Assembly (NCBI RefSeq): GCF_009938165.1
Contig: NZ_AP019650.1
Location: forward strand, 806,001-870,000
Direction of reading: 5' to 3'
DNA length: 64,000 nucleotides
Source: Vibrio taketomensis
GTDB lineage: Bacteria; Pseudomonadota; Gammaproteobacteria; Enterobacterales; Vibrionaceae
The notes under the pieces are model-generated. The model was not told where the DNA came from, ran no database searches, and saw nothing but the letters and a program-made list of their open reading frames with translations. Both the position numbers and the translations under genes were made by a program. The stretch's first letter is position 1. Each line of letters begins with the position of its first letter. This document shows, one piece after another, positions 1 to 8,308 of the stretch.

Positions 1-1464
1 GCTTCGGGCGACTTAACATACCGTAAGTTGATTCCAGCCTTATACCACCTCTATGCGAATAAACAACTTCCTAATAATTTCGCAATTTTGGGCGTAAGCC
101 GAACCGAATACAGCGATGACTCATATCGCGAAAAACTAAAGCGCTCTCTTCAAGAGATGGAGAAAACAGAACCAGCGACTTTAGAGGCATTCATCAATCA
201 TTTGCATTACCAAGCTATCAATACGTCTGACAGCGCAGATTATTCAAAGCTAGCAACACGTCTTGACGAACTCGCTGACACGTATGCATTTGAACAACGC
301 AACACACTTTTCTATCTAGCGACACCACCTAGCCTTTATAGCGTCATTCCAGCAAGCCTTGCCGAGCATGGTTTGAATAGCGAAGAAGATGGTTGGAAAC
401 GTATCATCATCGAAAAACCATTTGGTTACGATCTTGCGTCAGCACGTCAACTTGATAAAGACATTCACGAACATTTCCAAGAGCACCAAATCTACCGTAT
501 TGACCACTACTTGGGTAAAGAAACGGTCCAAAACCTGTTGGTGTTTCGTTTTTCTAATGCGATGTTTGAACCGCTTTGGAACCGTAACTACATCGAATAC
601 GTTGAGATCACAGGTGCGGAATTCTTGGGTGTAGAAGAACGTGGTGGCTACTACGATGGCTCAGGCGCAATGCGTGACATGTTCCAAAACCATTTGCTCC
701 AAGTTTTGGCTATGGTTGGTATGGAACCACCAGCACAAATCAACGCGGATGCAATGCGTGATGAAGTGGTAAAAGTTCTGCAATGTCTCAAACCACTAGA
801 AGAATACGACCTACGTAATAACTTAGTGTTGGGCCAATACACGGCATCTGATGTTCGTGGTCAGCAGCTTGCTGGTTACCGCGAAGAGCCGGGTGTGGCG
901 GAAGATTCTCGTACTGAAACCTATGTTGGCTTGAAAGCATACATCAACAACTGGCGTTGGAATGGCGTGCCTTTCTACGTGCGTACGGGTAAACGTCTAC
1001 CAACACGCGTAACTGAAGTGGTACTGCACTTTAAGAGCACTCCACATCCAGTGTTTGGTCAAAATGCACCTGAAAACAAATTAATCATTCGTATTCAGCC
1101 AGACGAAGGCATTCAAATGAGCTTTGGTCTGAAAGAGCCTGGTGCAGGCTTTAAAGCCAAAGAAGTAAAAATGAACTTCCATTATGCGGATCTACAAGAA
1201 ACGCAAATGCTGACCGCTTATGAGCGACTACTATTAGACGCGCTAAACGGTGATGCCACACTGTTTGCACGCAGTGATGCGGTAGAAGCATGTTGGAAGT
1301 ACGTACAACCGATCCTCGATTTCAAACAAGACCCTCAAGCCCTGTTTGGCTATGCTTGCGGTACTTGGGGACCTAAAGAGTCGGATGATCTACTACAACG
1401 AGATGGACGCGCGTGGCGCTACCCTTGTAAAAACCTTACAGACACGGATTACTGTGAATTATGA
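1..1464 (+). CDS. zwf: Glucose-6-phosphate 1-dehydrogenase, 5' end cut by window edge
   Basis: Oxidises glucose 6-phosphate to 6-phosphogluconolactone with NADP, the first step of the oxidative pentose phosphate pathway in the cytosol. The reading frame is open from base 1, so the gene begins outside the window; the first visible residues, [10 protein letters not shown], are the end of the nucleotide-binding GASGDLT motif, so only a few residues are missing. The TTG at 28 is internal, not the start. The active-site motif RIDHYLGKE lies near bases 498-524 and the C-terminal domain is complete. The stop TGA overlaps the start of pgl by four bases (ATGA), which fits translational coupling. Identity is very secure. 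Confidence 0.97.
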   Translation, partial: ASGDLTYRKLIPALYHLYANKQLPNNFAILGVSRTEYSDDSYREKLKRSLQEMEKTEPATLEAFINHLHYQAINTSDSADYSKLATRLDELADTYAFEQRNTLFYLATPPSLYSVIPASLAEHGLNSEEDGWKRIIIEKPFGYDLASARQLDKDIHEHFQEHQIYRIDHYLGKETVQNLLVFRFSNAMFEPLWNRNYIEYVEITGAEFLGVEERGGYYDGSGAMRDMFQNHLLQVLAMVGMEPPAQINADAMRDEVVKVLQCLKPLEEYDLRNNLVLGQYTASDVRGQQLAGYREEPGVAEDSRTETYVGLKAYINNWRWNGVPFYVRTGKRLPTRVTEVVLHFKSTPHPVFGQNAPENKLIIRIQPDEGIQMSFGLKEPGAGFKAKEVKMNFHYADLQETQMLTAYERLLLDALNGDATLFARSDAVEACWKYVQPILDFKQDPQALFGYACGTWGPKESDDLLQRDGRAWRYPCKNLTDTDYCEL

Positions 1465-2177
1465 TCAACCATAAGATCTTTGATACTGCCGAACAAGTTG
1501 TTGAAAGCCTTGCCAATGATATGAAAGCATACAGTGAGCAAAATCACCCTGTACATATTTCACTGTCAGGCGGTAGCACACCAAAAATGCTGTTTAAACT
1601 GCTGGCTAGTGACCAATATGCTGAGTCAATTCAGTGGAATAACCTACACTTTTGGTGGGGTGATGAACGTTGTGTAGCTCCGGATGACGCTGAAAGCAAC
1701 TATGGTGAAGCCAATGCTCTACTATTCAGCCAAGTTGCTATTCCTGCTGAAAATATTCATCGCATTCGTGGTGAAGAAGAGCCGAAAGCAGAAGCAGAGC
1801 GCTTCGCGGAAGAAATGGCAGCGGTTATCCCGTGCGAAAATGGTACACCTGTATATGATTGGATTTTACTTGGCGTAGGTGCTGACGGCCACACGGCTTC
1901 CCTATTCCCAGGTCAAACCAACTATCAAGATGAAAAGCTATCAGTATTAGCATCTCACCCTGAATCAGGTCAGATCCGCGTATCTAAAACAGCAAAAGTT
2001 TTAGAAGCAGCAAAACGCATCAGCTACCTAGTGCTTGGCGCAGGTAAAGTTGACATCGTTAATGAAATTCACACTACTCCGGCAAATGAGCTGCCTTACC
2101 CTGCAGCAAAAATCCAGTCTAAAACTGGTGAAACGGAATGGTATTTAGATTCAGACGCAGCAGCAAAAATCGCTTAA
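1461..2177 (+). CDS. pgl: 6-phosphogluconolactonase
   Basis: Hydrolyses 6-phosphogluconolactone to 6-phosphogluconate, the second step of the pathway started by zwf. The 238-residue protein has the family features: the phosphate-binding LSGGSTPK near the N-terminus, FWWGDERCV in the middle and [14 protein letters not shown] further on. It is the DevB/SOL type, not the YbhE beta-propeller type of E. coli. The ATG overlaps the zwf stop codon and gnd follows 34 bases downstream, so the three genes form one operon in reaction order. There is nothing odd in the sequence. Confidence 0.97.
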   Translation: MINHKIFDTAEQVVESLANDMKAYSEQNHPVHISLSGGSTPKMLFKLLASDQYAESIQWNNLHFWWGDERCVAPDDAESNYGEANALLFSQVAIPAENIHRIRGEEEPKAEAERFAEEMAAVIPCENGTPVYDWILLGVGADGHTASLFPGQTNYQDEKLSVLASHPESGQIRVSKTAKVLEAAKRISYLVLGAGKVDIVNEIHTTPANELPYPAAKIQSKTGETEWYLDSDAAAKIA

Positions 2178-2211
2178 TGCGAGCGTCGTACGACACAATT
2201 GGAGAGAAACA

Positions 2212-3660
2212 ATGAAAGGTGATATCGGTGTAATCGGCCTAGCTGTAATGGGTCAAAACCTTATCCTAAACATGAACGACCATGGCTTCAAAGTGGTTGC
2301 TCACAACCGTACAGCTGCGAAAGTAGACGAGTTCCTAGAAGGTCCAGCAAAAGACACCAACATCATTGGTGCATACTCGCTTGAAGAGCTAGTTGAGAAA
2401 CTAGAAACGCCACGCAAAGTAATGCTGATGGTTCGTGCTGGTGACGTGGTTGATAACTTCATCGACGCGCTAACTCCTCTTCTAGACAAAGGCGACATCA
2501 TTATCGACGGTGGTAACACGAACTACCCTGATACAAACCGCCGTGTTGCTGCTCTGCGTGAAAAAGGTATTTACTTCATCGGTACAGGTGTATCTGGTGG
2601 TGAAGAAGGTGCTCGTTTTGGCCCTTCAATCATGCCTGGTGGCGCTCCAGAAGCTTGGGCAGCAGTAAAACCTATCTTCCAAGCAATCTCTGCAAAAACT
2701 GACGCTGGCGAACCATGTTGTGACTGGGTTGGTAACGACGGTGCTGGCCACTTCGTTAAAATGGTACACAACGGTATCGAATACGGCGACATGCAGCTTA
2801 TCACTGAAGCATACCAATTCATGAAAGATGGCCTTGGTATGACTGCTGATGAAATGCAGGCTGTATTTGCTGATTGGAACCAAACTGAACTAAACAGCTA
2901 CCTAGTTGAAATCACAGCTGACATCCTTGGCTACAAAGATGAAGATGGTGAAGCATTAGTTGAGAAGATCCTAGATACAGCTGGCCAAAAAGGTACTGGT
3001 AAATGGACTGGTATCAACGCACTAGATCTAGGCATTCCACTAACTCTAATCTCTGAGTCTGTATTTGCTCGCTGTCTATCAGCGCTTAAAGATCAACGTG
3101 TTGAAGCTGAAAAACTATTCGGCAAAACGATCACACCAGTAGAAGGTGATAAGCAAGAGTGGGTTGATGCACTACGTCAAGCACTACTAGCGTCTAAGAT
3201 CATCTCTTACGCTCAAGGCTTTATGCTAATGCGTGAAGCATCAAACGAAAACGGCTGGGATCTAAACTACGGTAACGTAGCGCTAATGTGGCGTGGTGGT
3301 TGTATCATCCGCAGTGCGTTCCTAGGTAACATCCGTGATGCTTACGCTGCTGATCCAGAGCTTGCATTCCTAGGTTCAGATGCTTATTTCAAAGGCATTC
3401 TACAAAACAGCCTAAGCGCATGGCGTAAAGTTGCAGCTAAGTCACTTGAAGCCGGTATTCCAATGCCATGTACGACTTCTGCTCTAACCTTCCTAGATGG
3501 TTACACAACTGCGCGTCTACCAGCGAACCTACTTCAAGCTCAACGTGATTACTTCGGTGCTCACACTTATGAGCGCACAGACCGTGCACGTGGTGAGTTC
3601 TTCCACACTAACTGGACTGGTACAGGCGGTAACACTGCATCAACCACTTACGATGTATAA
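2212..3660 (+). CDS. gnd: 6-phosphogluconate dehydrogenase, decarboxylating
   Basis: Converts 6-phosphogluconate and NADP to ribulose 5-phosphate, CO2 and NADPH, completing the oxidative branch. The protein has 482 residues, the normal length for the long homodimeric form. The N-terminal Rossmann motif is GLAVMGQNL, the substrate-binding stretch GTGVSGGEEGAR follows near residue 125, and the catalytic KMVHNGIEYGDMQ motif is near residue 183. A Shine-Dalgarno GGAG lies about eight bases before the ATG. It is the last gene of zwf-pgl-gnd and is followed by a strong intrinsic terminator. Codon choice looks highly biased, which suits strong expression. Confidence 0.98.
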   Translation: MKGDIGVIGLAVMGQNLILNMNDHGFKVVAHNRTAAKVDEFLEGPAKDTNIIGAYSLEELVEKLETPRKVMLMVRAGDVVDNFIDALTPLLDKGDIIIDGGNTNYPDTNRRVAALREKGIYFIGTGVSGGEEGARFGPSIMPGGAPEAWAAVKPIFQAISAKTDAGEPCCDWVGNDGAGHFVKMVHNGIEYGDMQLITEAYQFMKDGLGMTADEMQAVFADWNQTELNSYLVEITADILGYKDEDGEALVEKILDTAGQKGTGKWTGINALDLGIPLTLISESVFARCLSALKDQRVEAEKLFGKTITPVEGDKQEWVDALRQALLASKIISYAQGFMLMREASNENGWDLNYGNVALMWRGGCIIRSAFLGNIRDAYAADPELAFLGSDAYFKGILQNSLSAWRKVAAKSLEAGIPMPCTTSALTFLDGYTTARLPANLLQAQRDYFGAHTYERTDRARGEFFHTNWTGTGGNTASTTYDV

Positions 3661-3692
3661 TTTAGTTTGATTGAACAGTAATAGATTAAAAG

Positions 3693-3717
3693 CCGACAAG
3701 AAATTGTCGGTTTTTTT
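3693..3717 (+). terminator. Intrinsic terminator of the zwf-pgl-gnd operon
   Basis: A perfect 7-bp stem CCGACAA/TTGTCGG closes a GAAA tetraloop and is followed by seven T. It sits 33 bases after the gnd stop codon. Confidence 0.92.
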
Positions 3718-3756
3718 GTATCTCGGATTGTGAATCCGCAAACCAACTACAACGAT

Positions 3757-3784
3757 AAAAAAAGCCCAACACTTATGTTGGGCT
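3757..3784 (-). terminator. Intrinsic terminator of the small membrane protein gene
   Basis: A 9-bp perfect stem AGCCCAACA/TGTTGGGCT with a 4-base loop is followed on the minus strand by six T. It lies just past the 3800 end of the gene. Confidence 0.9.
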
Positions 3785-3799
3785 ACTTAATTTACTTCA

Positions 3800-4057
3800 T
3801 TATTTCAGCAACAACTGAGTGACTCTTTTACCAAAACGGAAAAAGCCATAAAACACGGCAATCATTAAAATGATGGCAAGTGGATAAGCGAGATAACTTG
3901 GCACTCCAAGGCCCCAAGCAAACGAGAATGCAAGCCCTTGCAAAGCTTCATTTGGCCATAAGTAGAATGGCATATTAGTACCTGAGGTAAATAGGTACAA
4001 AAATGTCACAAAGCCTGTAATGGCAATAATCCAACCTGCCATAGTCGCTTTATTCAT
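3800..4057 (-). CDS. Small two-helix membrane protein, function unknown
   Basis: An 85-residue protein that I do not recognise. It is mostly hydrophobic, with likely membrane segments at about residues 7-26 and 53-74, joined by an aromatic-rich loop (MPFYLWPNEALQ). The C-terminus is short and basic (RFGKRVTQLLLK), which suggests it stays in the cytoplasm. It has its own terminator and diverges from marC across about 330 bases, so it is probably monocistronic. No catalytic motif is visible. The ORF fills the space between a promoter-like region and a terminator, so it is probably a real gene. Confidence 0.7.
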   Translation of the reverse strand: MNKATMAGWIIAITGFVTFLYLFTSGTNMPFYLWPNEALQGLAFSFAWGLGVPSYLAYPLAIILMIAVFYGFFRFGKRVTQLLLK

Positions 4058-4387
4058 AGGTCAAATACTGCGAGATGAAAAAGGGAATTGTATTCTTACC
4101 GTTCGGATTCTTCCAGCAAAATGTTTCTCGATTTTTCCAATCTCCGCTCCACTGTGAGCGTCACATTTTTAACCAGCAAAAATGCAAAATAATCTTTTAT
4201 TCAAGCAGATACACGAGCATCAAGTAAAATCTCGTGCTAACTTTATTAGCTAGAGTTAGTAACGTCTTGGTATTATATTTAAAACGATTTTAACCAAGAT
4301 CAAAATTTTAGGATTAACTCTAGAGCTTGCATTCATTGCGTGCACACAGAGAACGAAAACAGATACTAACAATAAAGAGGATTTCTA
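4058..4387. other. Divergent intergenic region
   Basis: About 330 bases between two divergently transcribed genes. It is AT-rich and should hold both promoters. It contains a 13-bp palindrome TGTGAGCGTCACA at 4153-4165, whose half-sites resemble CRP halves but with a 3-base rather than 6-base spacer. An AAGAGGA Shine-Dalgarno precedes the marC start. I see no other gene. Confidence 0.5.
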
Positions 4388-5032
4388 ATGCTGCATGATT
4401 TTACAACACTTGCTGCAACTGTATTTATGGGCTTTTTTGCGATGATGAACCCGATCGCCAACACCGCAGTTTTTGTTGGTCTCACCGGCGACCAATCTCT
4501 CAGCGAACGACGTAAAACCGCCTCTAAGTCTCTCATCTGCGCTTTTGTTATCGTTGCGCTGTTTAGCCTTCTAGGTAAAGGCATCTTCGATCTATTCGGT
4601 ATCACACTTCCGGCTCTAAGATTAGCCGGCGGTATATTGGTCTTCTTGGTTGGCTATCATATGCTTCAAGGCAATCAGTCCAGCATGCATTCGGATAACA
4701 GTAGTGAACACAAAGGCGGGGATATTGCCATCTCACCATTAGCGCTGCCTATTTTGGCTGGCCCTGGCACTATCGCGACAGCAATGAACTACTCTGCCTC
4801 TGGCGATATGCTGCATATTGTCACGACGATCTCAGCCTTCGCCCTACTTTGCCTAATCACCTTTGTCTGTTTCCTATATGGCCCTAAGCTAGTGGATAAA
4901 CTCGGTGAAAGCGGTATTAGTATTACAACCCGATTGATGGGATTGATCCTGACGGTCATCGGCATGCAAATGGTGATTCAAGGTGTGCACGATGCAATGG
5001 AGTTATTTCAGGCCAGCAACCTAACCAATTAA
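4388..5032 (+). CDS. MarC family (UPF0056) inner-membrane protein
   Basis: A 214-residue integral membrane protein of the MarC family. It has about six hydrophobic segments in the family pattern: the N-terminal FMGFFAMMNPIANTAVFVGL, a middle LAGGILVFLVGYHML, and LALPILAGPGTIATAM after a short hydrophilic loop. The family has often been called multidrug-resistance related, but its transport role is unproven, so no substrate is assigned. AAGAGG lies about eight bases before the ATG. The gene is monocistronic, and a weak hairpin follows it. Confidence 0.88.
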   Translation: MLHDFTTLAATVFMGFFAMMNPIANTAVFVGLTGDQSLSERRKTASKSLICAFVIVALFSLLGKGIFDLFGITLPALRLAGGILVFLVGYHMLQGNQSSMHSDNSSEHKGGDIAISPLALPILAGPGTIATAMNYSASGDMLHIVTTISAFALLCLITFVCFLYGPKLVDKLGESGISITTRLMGLILTVIGMQMVIQGVHDAMELFQASNLTN

Positions 5033-5045
5033 CGAAAACTCGTTT

Positions 5046-5076
5046 GCCCTCAAGTGAACTAAGTTTGCTTGGGGGC
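5046..5076 (+). terminator. Possible terminator after the MarC-family gene
   Basis: A 9-bp stem GCCCTCAAG/CTTGGGGGC with one G-U pair and a 13-base loop. The downstream T tract is weak, so termination is only plausible. Confidence 0.45.
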
Positions 5077-5313
5077 TGCATAATTTCTAATATCCCTTCG
5101 TCACCAAAAACTGGACTTAAAAACTCATTTTGCGACAGTGAAACGACACCTCCTCAAATTTGTCACGTACAATGCCGCCAAAGTTGAGATAAACTATTGC
5201 TCTATCTCATAAATAAGAAAATATTGCTTCCCAAAATGTATAATTGGTCAAATTCAACCAATTGCACCTCTGTTACCTTATTGGTAACCCGTAGTTTTTA
5301 GGTCATATTTGAA

Positions 5314-6141
5314 ATGCGAACACTATTTAACGACACTGAGATAGCTCAAGGTCTGTGTAGACAAGCAGCTAAGTTTTCCGTCGTCCCTCTTGCATTCCTG
5401 TTACCAGTGTTTGTGTTTAATATCGAAGTTGAATCGATTTACGACTTCGTCCTCGAGGTTACTCGTCTGTATTGCGTTATTTTGATTGCCTCGATGGCAG
5501 AAAAACTGATTAACCTGCGTGTTGTACATATCGGTCTGGCGATTGCTATTGCAAACGGGTGTTATGACGCGGCGACCGAAGTGGTGTATTTGGAAAATGC
5601 CATTACCGCTAAGTTCCCTTTTGCTGACGCGTTGCTTGATGAAGCGTTACTCATCATCTCCTATGGTTGTATTATCATGGGGTTATTTCATTACTTGCGT
5701 CAGGTAAATAAACTCTCTCTGACTGATCAGTTGACCAAATGCTATACCCGCTCAGCACTCGAATTAATGCCATCAGGTCACTTCCAGATTTTCTATTTAG
5801 ACCTCGATAAATTTAAACAGATTAACGATACCAAAGGCCACAATATCGGAGACCGAGTGTTAACGTTGTTCGGTCGTCGACTAATCCGTTGTTGTGATGA
5901 TATCGGTTATGCGTTTCGTATCGGTGGCGATGAGTTTCTCGCCATCGTTGATATCCACCATGCACACAGTTTTATTGATACCTTTACAAAAACCTGCCAA
6001 GTCGAAGAAATTGCCTTCAGTTACGGAACGGCTTTATGCGAAAACGGTAACTTTGCTGCTGCGATATCAGAAGCGGATGAGAATCTCTACGAAATGAAGC
6101 AATTTAAGGATAGCAACTACCCATTCAGCTACCCTGTGTGA
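5314..6141 (+). CDS. Membrane-anchored diguanylate cyclase (GGDEF domain)
   Basis: Predicted to make cyclic di-GMP from two GTP. The 275-residue protein has four or five hydrophobic segments in the first 130 residues, a likely membrane sensor of unknown signal, then a GGDEF domain from about residue 140 (SLTDQLTKCYTR) to 270. The active-site motif GGDEF is intact at residues 204-208, preceded by FYLDLDKFKQINDTKGHNIGD, so activity is likely. An RCCD lies upstream, but it is eight rather than five residues from GGDEF, so the usual RxxD inhibitory site is probably absent. It is monocistronic. It may supply c-di-GMP relevant to the adhesin at 8.3-24 kb, but that link is only inferred. Confidence 0.92.
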   Translation: MRTLFNDTEIAQGLCRQAAKFSVVPLAFLLPVFVFNIEVESIYDFVLEVTRLYCVILIASMAEKLINLRVVHIGLAIAIANGCYDAATEVVYLENAITAKFPFADALLDEALLIISYGCIIMGLFHYLRQVNKLSLTDQLTKCYTRSALELMPSGHFQIFYLDLDKFKQINDTKGHNIGDRVLTLFGRRLIRCCDDIGYAFRIGGDEFLAIVDIHHAHSFIDTFTKTCQVEEIAFSYGTALCENGNFAAAISEADENLYEMKQFKDSNYPFSYPV

Positions 6142-6229
6142 TGGATTTATTGATTCTAGTGCTGCAAGACTTTATTTGCTCAGCCAGAGTCAGGTAAAAT
6201 AGTCACAATTAATTTGAATAGAGATCCCC

Positions 6230-6751
6230 ATGGCTAAACTGACCCTTCAAGAGCAAATGCTTAAAGCTGGCTTAATTAACGAAAAGAAACTGAAAAAAGC
6301 AAAGAAAGGCTCAAAAAAATCACGTGTACAAAACCGTGAAGTCAAAGCTGCCGTTGAAGAAAACAAACGCCAACAACAAGAGCGCGATAAAGAGCTAAGT
6401 GCTCAACAAAATGAGCAGCGTTTGAACAAAGAAGTGCAAGCACAAATCAAACAACTGATCGAAATGAACAAAATCGATTTAGGTGATGGCGATATCAAAT
6501 ACAACTTTACCGATGGTACGCTAGTCAAATCTCTTTATGTTGAACAATTGATACGTGACCAGCTAAGCAAAGGCATTCTTGCTATCGCTCGCTCAGAAGA
6601 AACCTACGTGGTGATCCCTAGTGCTGTAGCAAACAAGATTGCCCAACGCGATGCCGAAGCGATTATCGATCAGAAAGAAAAACAAGCAGATGTGGTTGAT
6701 GAAGACGACCCATACGCAGATTTCGTGGTACCAGACGATTTGATGTGGTAA
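6230..6751 (+). CDS. DUF2058 family protein (YaiL-like)
   Basis: A 173-residue cytosolic protein matching the DUF2058/YaiL family, sometimes described as nucleoprotein or polynucleotide-associated. The first 75 residues are very charged and probably coiled coil (KKLKKAKKGSKKSR, then Q/E/R-rich helix), followed by a compact domain with YNFTDGTLVKSLYV and an acidic tail ending in PDDLMW. The basic segment could bind nucleic acid, but the biochemical function is unknown. The ATG has a weak GAGAT upstream. The gene converges with the DEAD-box helicase, sharing a bidirectional terminator. Confidence 0.88.
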   Translation: MAKLTLQEQMLKAGLINEKKLKKAKKGSKKSRVQNREVKAAVEENKRQQQERDKELSAQQNEQRLNKEVQAQIKQLIEMNKIDLGDGDIKYNFTDGTLVKSLYVEQLIRDQLSKGILAIARSEETYVVIPSAVANKIAQRDAEAIIDQKEKQADVVDEDDPYADFVVPDDLMW

Positions 6752-6765
6752 TCAATAAGAAATGT

Positions 6766-6797
6766 AAAAAGGGCGATATTTTCATATCGCCCTTTTT
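6766..6797. terminator. Bidirectional terminator
   Basis: A 9-bp stem GGGCGATAT/ATATCGCCC with a 4-base loop is flanked by five A and five T. It can serve both the DUF2058 gene and the converging helicase gene. Confidence 0.92.
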
Positions 6798-6812
6798 GTT
6801 TAAATCGGAGAG

Positions 6813-8096
6813 TTATTTGCCGTTTTTAGCTCGAATCATTCGGTACAAACGGCTACGACGCTCTGCCTCACCCTGGTTAGAATCGCTTGGGTTGTTCATG
6901 CGTGAACGACGATTCTTGAACGCTGGTTTAGAGTGCATTTTCTCAAGTAATGCATCACGGTTCTTTGGCTCGTAACCTTCTAATTCTTTACGGTAAATAC
7001 GTTGACCAATCAGTTGTTCTACTTGTTGTAACGTCAACTCTTCTTCGCGGTTAACAAATGATACCGCATGACCTTTTTGACCTGCACGACCAGTACGACC
7101 GATACGATGTACATAGTCTTCCGCAAGGAACGGCATGTCAAAGTTCACTACGTGTGGCAGGTTTTGAATATCTAGACCACGCGCTGCAACATCAGTCGCA
7201 ATCATCACTCGAGCTTTACCTTGCTTAAATTCATCTAAAGCACGACGACGAGCGCTTTGCGCTTTGTCACCATGGCAAAGTACCGCTTTAATACCATCTA
7301 GCTTAAGCTCTTTTACAAGCTCGTTCGCTGTTTCTTTGTAGTTCACAAATACCAGCACTTGTTGCCAGTTTTTACGACCAATCAGCTCAGACAGCAACTC
7401 ACGTTTACGTTCTTGCTCAACTGGGTAAACCACGTGTGCAATTGTCTCTGCGGTTACGTTTTCACGTGAAATAGCCACACGTTTAGGCTGGCGAAGAATT
7501 TTGGTCGCTAGCATGTTCATTTGTGCAGAGAAGGTTGCAGAAAACAGCATGGTTTGCGGCTTAGTCGTGACACCTGCCATGATTTTTTCAATCGCAGAGA
7601 TAAAGCCCATATCGAGCATGCGGTCAGCTTCATCAAACACTAAAAATTCTAGGTTTGCTAACGATACATTTTTTAGTTCCAAGTGCTCAATTAAGCGGCC
7701 TGGTGTCGCAACCAGAATATCAACACCGTCAACCAAGGCTTTCTCTTGAGAAGACATTTTAGCGCCGCCATAGATTGCCACTGTCTTCACTGATGTGTAC
7801 TTGGTGTAATCTGTAATGTTTTGAGCGATTTGCGCTGCCAACTCACGAGTCGGCGCAAGAATCACTGCGCGTGCTTGATGACGGTTTGAAGCCTTAGGTT
7901 TATCCAAAATATTTTGAATAATTGGCAGTGAGAATGCCGCTGTTTTACCCGTACCAGTTTGCGCATTGGCAAGAATATCATGACCACGACGAGCCAACGG
8001 AATCGCCTTCTGCTGAACTGGCGTTAACTTGTCGTAACCGCATTCAGTAAGTGCTTTAACGATTTCTGGTGAAAAATTTTGTGATGCAAATGACAT
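6813..8096 (-). CDS. rhlE: DEAD-box ATP-dependent RNA helicase, RhlE-like
   Basis: Unwinds RNA duplexes using ATP, probably in ribosome assembly or mRNA turnover. The 427-residue protein has the full motif set: Q-motif (PVQQKAIP), motif I AQTGTGKT, Ia PTRELAAQ, DEAD, SAT, and HRIGRTGRAG (motif VI). A short basic tail (RRSRMNN...RRSRLYRMIRAKNGK) follows the helicase core, typical of the RhlE/SrmB group. RhlE is my best subfamily guess from overall pattern; DEAD-box assignment is certain. The gene is transcribed alone, upstream of the adhesin's 3' end. Confidence 0.93.
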   Translation of the reverse strand: MSFASQNFSPEIVKALTECGYDKLTPVQQKAIPLARRGHDILANAQTGTGKTAAFSLPIIQNILDKPKASNRHQARAVILAPTRELAAQIAQNITDYTKYTSVKTVAIYGGAKMSSQEKALVDGVDILVATPGRLIEHLELKNVSLANLEFLVFDEADRMLDMGFISAIEKIMAGVTTKPQTMLFSATFSAQMNMLATKILRQPKRVAISRENVTAETIAHVVYPVEQERKRELLSELIGRKNWQQVLVFVNYKETANELVKELKLDGIKAVLCHGDKAQSARRRALDEFKQGKARVMIATDVAARGLDIQNLPHVVNFDMPFLAEDYVHRIGRTGRAGQKGHAVSFVNREEELTLQQVEQLIGQRIYRKELEGYEPKNRDALLEKMHSKPAFKNRRSRMNNPSDSNQGEAERRSRLYRMIRAKNGK

Positions 8097-8260
8097 TACT
8101 TGTTCCTAACAAACTACCGGGAAATGCTCAATTTTAGGCATTACCAAAAACTTGACCGGAGATTATAGTGCAAGTAGCACGAGGATGGGACATATTTTAG
8201 CAAAATACCCAAACAACCTTTGCATACTCGCTTATGTGAGTGTGCTTGAGTTTCAATAAC

Positions 8261-8284
8261 AAAGGGCTTGTCGCCAAGCCCTTT
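8261..8284 (-). terminator. Hairpin after the adhesin gene, probable terminator
   Basis: A perfect 9-bp stem AAAGGGCTT/AAGCCCTTT with a 6-base loop lies 25 bases past the adhesin stop codon. The T tract on the minus strand is short (TTTGTTATT). Confidence 0.65.
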
Positions 8285-8308
8285 GAGGTACCTCAATCCG
8301 CCAATGAA

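Noticed and set aside
1..27. TTG at base 28 as the zwf start
   Set aside because: The frame is open from base 1 and already encodes the conserved nucleotide-binding motif, so the true start lies outside the window.
4153..4165. TGTGAGCGTCACA palindrome as a CRP site
   Set aside because: The halves fit CRP but the spacer is 3 bases instead of 6, so it is not a standard CRP site; it is mentioned only within the intergenic entry.
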